Origin: Effrenium voratum
Lineage: Eukaryota > Sar > Dinophyceae > Suessiales > Symbiodiniaceae
Reading direction: 5' to 3'
DNA length: 64,000 nucleotides
Assembly: GCA_963377175.1 (NCBI GenBank)
Contig: CAUJNA010000586.1
Location: forward strand, 112,001 to 176,000
The position numbers and the translations under genes were made by a program. Below the pieces are notes generated by a model, which did not search any database, was not told the DNA's origin, and was given only the letters and a program-made list of their open reading frames with translations. Positions 10,801 through 23,000 of this stretch are shown in pieces. Position 1 is the first letter of the stretch. Every line of letters starts with the position of its first letter.

Positions 10801-11018
10801 AAGAATCGTGGGGGCCGCTTCTCTCGAGGTCGAGAACCTGCCGGAGGACTGCCGCTCGGACGAGGCCTTGCGCATGTACTTTGCGCGGCTCTTCTCACCC
10901 GAGGCCATTCAGAAGGCCTGACCAAAATCGGGAGATGCTGCTGGGAGATCGGCGACTTCCCGGTGACGTGAGCGCTTTGCACATGTTGCGACGTCACACT
11001 TTTCGGGATGTTTGCGAG
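10801..11018 (+). CDS. channel exon: start of cytosolic RRM-like domain, with one frame break
   Basis: The first part (to about 10917) reads VENLPEDCRSDEALRMYF in one frame and matches the conserved opening of the CSC1 cytosolic domain. That frame stops at TGA 10919. The second part, 10935-11018, reads MLLGDRRLPGDVSALHMLRR and so on in another frame and ends in a GT donor (GAG/GTGGCT) in phase 0. Only 19 nt separate the two parts, too short for an ordinary intron. The simplest reading is one exon with a 1-nt insertion around GGCCTGACC. The acceptor CCCCTAG at 10800 is the end of a family G element. Confidence 0.65.
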
Positions 11019-14000
11019 GTGGCTTTCATCAGGGGTCCTGATTTTTGCTCAGTTGTTCCGTGGCACCCTTTCTATTTTTCCCTTTTTGTTGCTGGCTGCC
11101 CCACTGAAAATTGTCTTCCTCAGAAAGGGCTCCCTTTTTTTACGGTCACTGAAGAACTTGAGCTTGTGTTGGTGAATTGGCCACGGAGCACAAGCCTTCC
11201 AGTGGTGGAGTCTGCCAATGGGCCTGCGGTAGCTTGCAATGGACCTGGATCCCCTGGGTGGTTTCAGAAAGAAACCAACATGGCTGGGGCTCAAAATTCA
11301 AGAGCTATAGGGTTACGCGGTTTTAGTCTTTGGTTCCATTTTCCAAGGTCTCATACACCAAACGCGTTTTTCAACCCCTGCAGTCTTGACACAGTCCAGC
11401 AATTCATGTCTTGGCTGAGGAACTCGCACAAAGCGACAGAGGCTAAGCGTCCGCCACGGGCCGAGTACGCGCAACAGCACATCCGTTCCCTGGAGGTCGC
11501 TTTGAAGCCACACGAGTTGGGTGTGTTGTTTTTTCAGGCTCCCTTTGTTGGGTGGTTTTAATGGTTTCTACAGGGAAAACCGCCAACCAAATGGGTCTAT
11601 TCCTTTTGCAGGTCTTCTTTTGTTCGTGGTTTTAACGGGAAAACCAACAGGACAACCACCATTACTGGGGGTCCCAAACAAAAACGACAATATTGTACAA
11701 CGCATGTTTCAGGCGAGGTGGTTTTCTTAGGAGGCGACGCCTCCCATTTAAACGCAGATAGGGTTCAGGGAGGCCGCGGGCGAAATGAGACACTTATCGC
11801 TGTGTCTCGAATTTCTGGATTCCTTGCAGTTGACGCATGGGCCAACTTGAGCATTGCCACAAGCTAAGTTTAAGGGCGACGTGAAATTTAAGCTGCTTGG
11901 CAGCTTCTGCAGATGTCGTAGGCAACCCCCCCCCCCTTCCGCAGGTGTGGGGTCCAGCCCTCTGTCAAATGGCCAAAGTTCCCCCGCTTTTTGGCTGCGC
12001 TGCGCCGTTGATCCGCAGGCCTATGTGGTCCGGCGCACCGACTACTTGTGAACCTCGGCATGGACAAAAACACATGTCCTGCAAAAGTGAACATTTGATG
12101 AGTCCTCCAAGATACTGTTGTGGGCGTGTTTCTCAGTTAACAGCCTTCATCGAAAGGGTATTCTTGTCAGGAACCTCACTTTAACAGGCCTAGTTTGCCG
12201 AAATGCCTGCAATGTTCCGGTTTGGAGATGGGGCTGGTCGCTTGAATATACTCGATGCTCTCAGCCATCCCCTTAGCTTTTTTGTGTTTGCTTGATTTAG
12301 TGGTTGAGTTTCCATTGAACCCACTAAAAGTTAAACTTTTAGTTAGCAGGAATCTGAAAACCGACAGCCCAATTAAGTCACAGTGAGTTGAACCACTTCT
12401 TTCACTGGGTTGGTCAAATCGCAGAGCAGCGCGCCAGAGATGAGGAGTTCAGAAATCAAAGTATATATGTGATTTGCGGGCGCCGAAATTGCTTGCTTAT
12501 GGAATTTGAACGGGGGTTTTCTCGGGGCGGTTATTGCGGACCCCAAAGGAAGCTCTCAACTGCCCACGCGCTTGTACCGATTCCAAAAACTCGTGGCAGA
12601 TTGTCTATTCCCAGAAGGCCTGGTATCCTGGCATAGGCCAAACGACTGCGAGTTCGATGTCAGTGTTCTGAGGCAAGCTGGTCAACGACATGGAAAGCGC
12701 GAGCTACAACTTGAACCTTGAGGAGGTTGGTTCTCGAATTTGCCTGCGATCATTCGTGTCTCTGGGTTCTTTGGAGAATGAATTGGGCTATGAAATTCGG
12801 GAAACACCCTATGGTTGAACGCCAATTTTGTGTGGGTATTGGAGAAAATTGTACAACCAGGGGAGAAAAGTAGGTTTTAGTCCGTGTTTCCATTTACCAA
12901 GGCAAGCCATTTTGGGGTTGCCCTATTTTTGACAACCGCGATGTGTTTTGGATGTCTCAAAGTGGGTCCCAAATGCACATTGAGGTCTTAAGCCTCAGTT
13001 TCCTCTTGATTTCCTGTGAAAAACCCACCCCTGCAGGTGGTCAGTGCATGGTTGAAACTCACCACCGCAGGTTGAAATTATGCACACCACCGAAACAGGC
13101 AGTTCCATGGCAAAGATTCGGCTCGAAAGGGCCACTTGGCTTCCTGCCAGGGTGGGAACTTGTGCCCCTCGCCTTGTCCAACATCCCCCATGTTCAACTA
13201 GATCCCCCAGTAGTGCCCTTCTCTATCCCTTTTTGGGGAGGGCTCCCCTACTAACATAGACTACAGAAAAAAGTTGGTATACCCGTATTCAAACGTCTCT
13301 AGACTACCTTTATTCTCACCTCTCTACTGGACCTAGTCAAGCGGCGGCTTCTATGGACCCAAAAGGCTGGGAGGTGACCCCATCAGGACCCACAAAAGCT
13401 CCCAGCCCAAAGCAACCACTCAGAAATTGTGGTTTCCCAAAACTGCTGTAGTTTCCATCAAGAAGGTCGATTCACTTAGAAATGGCTTCCCAAGCTCCCG
13501 TAGTTTCCATCAAGAAGGTCGATTCATAGGAAGTTAAGACTTGGGAAACCACCATTTGTGATCAAGAAGGTCTTTTCATAGGAACTGGTTGTTTGGGCAA
13601 CCACCATTTGTGAAACCGGTTGTTTTGCCTTCCAGCGTCTGTCCGAAAAAAATCAAAAAGAATCCGCAGGCGCGTAGCGCGAACAGTTGGCGGAGCTGCC
13701 CGCCATGCACACGGGAGTGCAAAGTGGCGCCTTGGACAGTCAGCAGGGCCCGCCCGTTGGATGTTTGACGAGGTCCCCCAGCTAGGTGCCGTTTCTTTTA
13801 CCGTTTCTTTTTTGGCTGGGAGGGTTCCCCTACTAAAATAGACGTCCTGAAAAAAAATCGGGTACCAACTTATTCTGCTACTGGACCTAGTTCAGGAAAC
13901 CCGTTGGTGCGAGAGATGCAGGGAATGAGACATGAATGACCCCGAGAAAAAACAAATCCCCGAGCTGGTTTGCTGTCGGGAATCCCCAGGTTCATAGCCT

Positions 14001-17000
14001 GAGCACCAGCAAGCTGTGTCTAGCTTGGGATTGGACCTCCAGTCTAGAGTGATGGGGAAAACCGAAAAACCTCTAAACCCACCAATCCAAACCACACATT
14101 TTGAGGGAAACGATGCGATAGGCCCAGATCGGCCCAGCGATAAGGGGTCGGCAGCGTTCAGGGTTCAAGAGGAGGCTTCTTCGGGGCTTCGGGGCTGTTG
14201 GGGATGCCACCTGGGAATAACTGAGGGTACGTTTGAGGGAGACCATAAGGCGAATCACGATTTCGTGGGTGCCCTGGAATAATGACGCACGCGTAATGGG
14301 ACAGCCCGCCCCTCCCAAAAAAGGGGGGTGCTTTCCAAAAAGGGTTCCCTCAAAAGAAGACGCACCCATGATTCCCTTTTTGGCAGGCTTAGGACACTGT
14401 GGCATGGGCATTTACAAGTTTGTTCAGCTTGCATGGTCATTTACAAGTTTGTTCAGCTTACCTGGTGCATCAGTGAACAGCAGCCACTCAGAGTGTTTCA
14501 AGTGCGCAACGTCACGAACGCGCGGTCAAATCTTCAGTTATGCAGGGATTCAGGGATTCGTGTCTTGCTTGGAAGCCCGGTACACTTTTGGGGGTCGCTC
14601 AAAATTGAATCCGAATGCAAACCACCCATTTTTGAAATGCTTTTTGTTGAAGGGACAGCCATGCCTGGTCTCTTAGTCATTTTGATAGAGTTGATTCGGC
14701 ATCGGGTTGGCTAGCCCATCGTTTGTGTTTCGGTGATGCTGTTCTTGGTGCAGTTCTCAAAATTGTTGGTGTTTGTTCAGCACATGTTGAGTGCGGGCTT
14801 GCAAACATGAAGCAGGATGAAGCATTAGTTTTGTTGTTCGTGCAGATACCTCGTGGGATGGGTGAGAGCAAGGAGTTGTTGCAGTGCAAGAAAAATGTCG
14901 ACGTGACTTTCTGAAAGGATGACTTTTGCGATAACCAATAATCAATAGTCAACAATGAAAACAATGATTGGTGATCATGAATAATCAACAAAAGTCACTA
15001 CTTAACAATACTTACAAACAATAATCATGAATAAGCATAAACAATAATCCACGGCAACAATCCATAAACGAGAAGCATACCAATCAATAATATGTAATGA
15101 TTACAAACAAATAGCAATCATTGTAACAATGATTAATACACAACAACAATGATCATCAATATGACATTGTGGATACTGATGCTGACGATAATGATAATCG
15201 AAGCACTTTTGAGTGTCATAGCACCGACAAAGATACCAAGGTTTTCAACCTGACCCCCCTCCCATGCTTGGCACCTCCAAACCCCCTTGATGACAAAGTT
15301 CCTAGGTCAAGGTCCGCATGTGCGAGGCTCCCTCTGACTTTTTCGGCCGTTGGGCAACTGTTGGGCAACTGACCTGACCTGCAACTCAGTCGCGAGACTC
15401 GCGTAGCAATCGGACCCGGCAAGCCCCGGGGCGGAAGCCATGCAAATCGGCGACAGATTGTTCGCTTGGTGATGATAGAAGACAACCAGCACCAGCAACT
15501 GCTTTTTGGACAGTACTTGGGATTTTGGACATGGGGAAAAAAACAGTTGTTGGCAAGAATCGGCCTTTTTCTAAGGGTTGATGGACACTGCACTTGGTAG
15601 CCCATGTCTGAAAGTTTGGTATAGCAACCTTAGAGGTAGCCGTTTGTCTAGACACGGGGGTTGATCAACATGGTCCGGTAAACAAACACGGGATGACCAT
15701 TGGTTGCAAATCCACTAAGATGATGTCCCACATGGGAAAAGTTACCCATGGTCAAAACTGGGGCCCGAAGGAGATATTGATGAACCCCCCACATAGCGAC
15801 CTTTGAAGGATGTTCAACCCTGACTCAATTGGTGCGGTTCCTTTCTGTGTTCAACTAGGATTTGGGGGTCCCTTCCACCAGCACCGGGACTTGGGACTGC
15901 TGTTTGGGACAGAACTTGGGATTTGGGTTTCCGGCTGGCAGTCCGTTCCAAAGACCCTTCGGGTTTTGCTTGCCCTAGGTCCCCCAGCTAGGTGCCCTTT
16001 CTCACCCCTTTTTGGTTGGGAGGGTTCCCCTACTACAATAGACCACAGGAAAAAAATGGGTACCAACTTAGTCTAACCTTTCTACTGGAGGACCGGACCG
16101 TGTCTCGCTTTTTCGGCCCAGGAGGAGTTTCGCCGGCGAGTGGAGGACTTGCAGGCTCACAACATGGGAATGAGAATCGGATGAGCTGCCGCCAGAGGGG
16201 ACCAACTGGCCGGCTTTTCGACCATGCCACCAACCCCCCCCTCCCCCCCTACGGACTTGCACCAAAAGGCAGGTGATATCAGGTGCGGATGGGACCCGGT
16301 GCCAGGGATCGGGACCAAGCTGGTTCAGTGCTTGGGCCCATGGCCACTCTTGACCTTGGGCCCTTGCAACGGGGTTTATCCTTTGAGAAGTCGGTTGGGG
16401 GGGGGGAAGGTTCGCTAAAGGCCCCCAAAAAGGCTTTCCCACGCTTGGATTGAAGAGGATCGCTGCCCCCCCCATGTTAACCTGCAAGGACGACAGATGC
16501 CGGAAAGTCACTGCAAACAAAGCTCCTTTAATCATAGAAATCAGTGTTTGTTTGCTGCGCATGGGAAGTTCGACAGAGTTTTAATCACCCACCAAACAGT
16601 TTGTTTGGTAACATGTCCTGCCGGATTCTGCCAGTTCCTTGGATTGCGACAGAGCGGATCCCTGGCTTCGAATGGAATGCAAGCTACCCTAGATTTATAT
16701 ACGAACCAGATATCTGGGTGCGAGCCTTTTTTAGGATACCCCCAAAAATGGTGGCGTTCCTGGTGGTTTCCCTTTAAGACCACAAGAAAGGGGTACCCTC
16801 AAAAATGGGGAAGGAGGGAAGCTTCCCCTAGAACTACATCCGCCGCTCGTGTGTTTTTTTGTTAGCGTCAGGTCACGGTACCCCCGGTTGTTTTGCTCAA
16901 CAAATAGATGGCGATTCCTGGTGTACCTGGTGGATTAATCACCTACCAGGGCCATCTATTTCCCCCTAAAAGGACACCTATGCCCGTTGAGGTCTTCTGA

Positions 17001-20000
17001 ACACCGGCACATGATGAGTAGCTTTTAGTTTTTTGTTTTTTCTCCGCAAAAGGGCGGTGTCCCGCTTCGAAGTGAGGATCCTCTGGAACTGCCTTCCTGG
17101 TTCCGTCGGAAGGCACCCCACCTCCAGCCAGGCGGCGGTGGTCAAGGAGCAGCAGCGCATCGAGGAGGCGGTGAAGCGGACGGATCTCAACGTCTGCGGA
17201 TGCTCAGGCCGGAGCTTGGCAGGAGGGATCCCTTGGAAAATGTCTGGCATGTACCATGTTTTTGTTTTTGCATTTTTGGGCTTGCTGGGCCATGACAAAG
17301 TAATATGCACCTAGAGTCTCCTTCTGACCCTTTAAACATGATTGGTCGTTACCCTCAAGAAATGAGGCCATGGACCTATGTTGAAAGGGTCATGGAGACT
17401 CCAGGTAGCATGTATCATGGTGGTTGTTGGGAAACATCTTACATTTTTGCTTATATTGTGGTTTAGTGGTTGAAATCCCCCTTAACTGCTAAAATTTAGA
17501 TGTTTGCTCCCCTTCCAACGGCAGCCAAGGTATATTGTAAATTAGCCTGGAACCTCAGAATACTGCGTAAGCTGCCTTGTGAGGATGTATGTAGTAAATT
17601 CGTCTGGACCCTCAAACTGCCCTTTAAATTGGTTTCATCGCAACCCACAATTATGGTTGGTGGACTCCCCTTTGTTAAGAGTAGTTTGAGGGCTTTAATC
17701 TCTTGGATGTATGTTGTAAATTAGCCTGGATCCTCAAACTACGACGTAAATACTACTTGTCGCGACCAAACATTATGATTGGTGGTTTCACCTTTTTGAG
17801 AGTAGTTTGAGGTTCAAGCGTCTTGGCTTCTGTTTTCCGTTTGGCTTCCCCGTGAGTAGTTTGAGGGTGCTCGGAGAGACCTGCATGATGTGATGCTCGC
17901 GCATTGGGCTCTGAAAGCCTTTTATAAGAAACATCAAACACCTTGTACAAACCATATGTTCTCAACAAAAGGTAAACCGTTTACAAACAACTCTTGAATT
18001 AGGCGTTAAAACGGTTTGTATAGAAGCCATGTCTTACACCAGACATGGGCATGGCTGCAAGCCACACCGAGCCTTGCATCGCTTCAAGGGTGCGAGTTTC
18101 AACTTGCCAACCTCCGGTACGTGCCCTGACATTGCAGGGTTGTTGCCGGGGTCCGCCTATATGTCAGGGAAACCAACTAGCAGGGATACAGGGGGAAGCA
18201 GGCGTACGGGATTCCCCCTATGGGAAATGGCGCCAAGGGAATCCCCACATATCCCTGCTCTCTCCGTATTCCCCCTTGTCCAAGATATGCTCAGCATGGA
18301 TCGCTGAATTGAGATGTAGTGTGCGCTCCATGGTGCCTCACACTTCTGCGCGTTGAAGACCTAGAGGGGAAGTTTGACCACAGTGAATACTGGCAGAGTG
18401 GCAACAGAAGGCAACAGAAACTCGCACAGGGCAGCTGGCGCCAATTCATCGGAGTTTGTTTTGATTCAGACGACACATGGGTGTTGGTCAAAATCAAAGC
18501 ACCAGGGGACCGCAGGCTTTGGCTCATGTGTCCACTTATCAGGGCAAGCCATTTCTCAGTTGTCCAAAGCCGACCTTTTGACCTTTTGGTTTTCCCATTT
18601 TGGTCCACAGCCACATCCTCCTTAAGAGTTATCAAAGTGCAAGGGTCATCAGGAGCAGCGGCATGACTCATGTAGTCGTTGGGGTGTCGACTTGAAGATT
18701 CCCTGGGGCGTGCCTCGCCGGGTTAGCCAGGGGTAGTCTTTGCTTGGCGGTGGCTTACCTGGTTGGGAGCTCACCAAAATGGTCCAGAACAAGAGAAACA
18801 AAAAAACTGGACGGGAACATCTGCGATTTGTTTTCAGGGAACCCTTTTCGTGCTTTTGCATGGAAACCACAAGGAAACAAAATAACCTTTTGGGGGTCCC
18901 CGAAACAAGACGCATCCGTTTGCAAGTAGGCAAGCTGTTTTTTTTTTTGTGGCTTCTGAGGGCCCTTCTAGCCCAGATGTGCAACAGGAGAGCAGGTCAG
19001 GGCTTGCCGGCAAGGGCCCTTGGTCTCCATTGGCAAGCTCTCCTTGCTTTCGGTGGATGCAAACTCATTTTTTGGGGAAAATCATGTCGTAGGAAGCAAG
19101 ATAAGCAAGAAGTCCGGACATTTTCTGATCAACCCACGAGGTGAGGAATGAACTCAGTACTTTGTGGAATGACAGAGCGGGGGGCGGAGGGTAAGACGAG
19201 CTGACTTTTGTGCTTACTGATGTTTGGTTTCTGGATTGTATACAGTCATTTGCCCAGATCTTGGCCTAGCTTCATGGCGACTGAAGCACCTTCAAATGCA
19301 TTGGCGCGCTGAGCGGCAGCTTTGCATTCATCACACCCCTGACTTCTTAAGGGACTGCATACCTTCTGAGCCTTTTCGAGCTTCATCACACCCCTGACTT
19401 GTTAAGGGACTGCATACCTTGCGAGCCTTTTCGAGCGGCAAACCGCTCGGACTTTTTTCGTTTGATTCGCCGGAGTGGGACTTGATCCGAACGTGGCCAG
19501 GCTTCGTGACCTTCAACTCCCGCAGGATGTGCCGCTTGGAAATTCAGCGTTGCGCAGGCCAAGCAAAGCTGATCCTCCCAACGTTGCCAAAGAGGCATTG
19601 GAGTTTCTCCAGATGGTGAACCCCGTTTCTGTTGGGTAATCACAAATTGTAGTTGTCGTTTCAATCTTTATCAATATGAGGGTTTCTGGCTTTTCTCGGC
19701 TTGAGCGGATCATTCACGCAAGTTCAGCCGAGCCAAACATCAGAGAGCCTGTCCCCGGCGCTTGAAACTCCCCGTTGATTCGGGCTTCATGTTGACCGCG
19801 GATTTTCATCAACGTTGTGAGGTTATCCGGAGTTCCTGTGAAAATGAGTCCCTCTTATGTGAGAAACCTGGTAAACAAGTATGTGGGAGGGGGGGGCAAA
19901 GCTTATATGCTTTGTGACCATGGAACCAAAAGTCACATTATTTCCACAAGGACCCTCAAACTACCCTCAACAAAGGGAAACCACCAACCATGTTTTTAGG

Positions 20001-23000
20001 GTTGCAGGCTTTTTTGTTGGACGGTGTCTTCCATGTATTTGCTGAAGACCTTTTTTTACCTGTTGGTTTTAAAGAGAATCGATTTCACTACTGGACATAT
20101 TATTGCAGGGGGGTTCTGGAGGTGTTCGAGTCATTAGCAGGTGGCTGTGGGCTTACGATGTGTTGTGTTCACCTGTTGGTTTTAAAGGGGAATCTAGCAT
20201 GTTTTCTTATTTTTGCCAGGGGCTGAAACGCAAATGGAGGCGTTGAGGGTGGCAGGTGCTGTGGGCTTACCATGGTTGTTGTTGGGACACATTCTGCAGT
20301 TTTGCTTGTGGTTTAGTGGTTGAAAGTCCCAGTTACCTGCTAAAGTCTGTCAAAAATGTTGGTCCCCTTCCAATTTTCAACCAATAATATCCCATTCTAA
20401 AGCGTGGTTTGCGCGATGGTACCGGAACATCGATCACCCGCATGTCCCCTACCGTCGACTCAAGGCATGCTGGCCCTGTCCCCCCAGTACCGCGCCGACG
20501 CCACGCAGCTGGTGGTGGCCATGCCGCCGGACCCCGAGGCCGGTTTCGAGCCGCGAACGAGAAGCTTGGCGCTTCGGTGGGTGGGACGCACCCCTTGGAG
20601 GTTCGGAACCAGCGGAGGTCCTCCCGTTGTTTATAGGTTATTTGGTATTCAGTTGCGGGCGTCCATTCGGCTTCTTGGGTTTTTCGTTGTTTTCGGTTGT
20701 TTGAGTGGGGGAGGGGGTCCATTGAAGCCACTAGAAGTAAACTTTTTCCAGATCTGAGGACATCTTTTTTTGAGGGTACCATGGGTACCATTGTTTCGCT
20801 TGTTCAGCGGAAAACAAACCAGCACCTGGGTCCCAACTTGCCTGCTTTGTCAACCATGCAATCCAACCCCAAGTGCAGAACCAAAAAGCAGTGGCTGCTA
20901 TGGACCTGGCGGGTCTTTTAAAGCCGACGCTTGGGTCCAACTCCTGCAGGACGTGATCTACAGGGACTTGGCGAAAGACCCCCAGGCGCCGTGAAATTTC
21001 CATTTTGTTGTTTCCATGTTCGCCGCGATGGATTCTGTGCGACTTTGGATTAGGACAATGTTGATCTTTGGATTCGGTTCCAACACCCGCGTCCTAAACG
21101 CAACCGTTGCTCTTTTTTTGGGGGGGGGAGGGGGGAGAGTTGGGACGTGGGAAGAAGCAGTTGGGACCCGGGTGCTAGTTGAGTGTCTCACTTGCCCAAA
21201 GCAGATGACCCTTTGGTTTCCCCTTTTTGGTGCATATTGTTTAGTCATGGCCCCGAAAGCCCAAAAGGCGATATCACCTTTTGTGTCTGGCTCCCTAAAG
21301 GGGGCAAGTGAGGTGTTCCTTGCTTTCAGGGGTTGAGTGTTACATGCGTTCCATTCTCCTGTCGATATCTTTTGCGTCTGACTTGAGATTGTCTGAGTAC
21401 CTTGTGCCTCACGCTTGAGGCGAGGTCACGAGCAAGTGGTGAATATCTTGGGTTTACTCGAAAATATTCATACAGCAACTGGCCAACAATAGGCATTCCT
21501 ACACTTGACGTCATTGTTTCACCCAAACTTTGAGCTTCCCAAGCTCCAGCTTTCAGCTTTCCGTGAGCGATCCAACCAAACAAGCACAGGCAATGGTCAA
21601 TTCGAGGCCTTGAATCGAACCTGAAACAACCATTTACCAATGGCGGTTACCCAACCTCAACCACGTCCTACCTGCGCAAGTTGTTGTTTCCTACCTGTTT
21701 CTCAAGTTGTTTCCTACCTGCGCAGCGCCGCGGCACTGCGAGTCTTTTGTGAAGGCCATCTTGAGGAACAAGGCCATCTTGTGAACACATGTTGCACACA
21801 TACACACATGACGAATCTGTAGTAATATACAAATAAATATATATATATATATGTATATATATATATGTACACAAAATCACATGGACCAGCTCCGCGGTTG
21901 CTTTTCTGGATGGCCAAAGCCTGCAATCTTTCGCAGATGTAGCGTATGGGCGTTCCCGATGAATTGGCACTGGATTCGAACCCACCAAGAAATGGCGGTT
22001 GTCTTCGTGGTTTCCCGCTTTAAATCCCACACAAAAAAAAACCGTGAAAAAGATGGACCCATGGTGGTTTTCCTGTCAGTTTCTTTTTCAGAAGAGCCCA
22101 AGAAGGGGTGCCGCGCAAAAAATGACAGCCACCCAATGAAACCCAATGAAAAGGGCTCCATGTTGCTTGAGTGTCCCATTCGCCTCAACAGGGTTTCTGA
22201 ACCGTTTATTTCCCTTTAAAGGGAGCCTTGAAAAGTGGACACCTGTCGTTTCAATTGAAACTACCGGTAAATTGATCAACTGTGCATTTGAGAAAGTCGA
22301 GTGACCCCTAGCAGTAAAACTGAGTAATGGGAACCCCAGATTAATCAACCCCTGTTTATTAATAGGGGGGGGTGCCCCCAGGTTTAGTGGAATTATTCAG
22401 GTCTGGATGTGATGAGTTTCCCTCCATTGTCGCCTTTTGGATCCTCCAAAGTGGCGATCGTTTCAATGGAGACCACCCGTAAATTGAATTCCAACTCTTT
22501 AATTTTGGGAATTCTAGTTGCAGCCTCTGAAACCAGTAAGTAGGTTATAGCTTTTGTTGTGTGTGTTTAGTAGTTGGGTTTCCAGTCAACCCACAAGTCA
22601 CACTTTTTGCAGGGGATCAGTTTGGACAGGCTATGGGAGTATTTCTGGAGTTGTTTGTCGCCGAAATCCGCGGCCGGATGAGGTGCGTCACTTTTGGCAG
22701 ATCTGAAAACGGACTGCCCAGATCACGAGACATGAGCAAAGCTCCATTAGGAAGTTAGTCTCATGTCAAGTCCTCGCTTTTCACCGAATTGTCTAAATAT
22801 GGTTACCGCCAGGTTGGGTTGCCTATCTGGCTTCATGAGGCTATACTATCGCACTCCCTGAGCGAGTTGTTTTTTTTTTTTCACTTGTTGAGGTTGGACC
22901 ATTTTAACCGGTGGCAAACCAAACTAGGTCCCCCAATAGTGCCCTTTTGCCCTCTGTTGGGGGAGGGTTCCCCTACAAAAAAAACACACGAGCACCCACT

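Noticed and set aside
10782..11561. 259-codon continuous plus-strand frame
   Set aside because: It covers two real exons in its own frame (10935-11018, 11400-11520) but runs through the intron between them and is out of frame with the conserved VENLPEDC stretch, so it is not a gene by itself.
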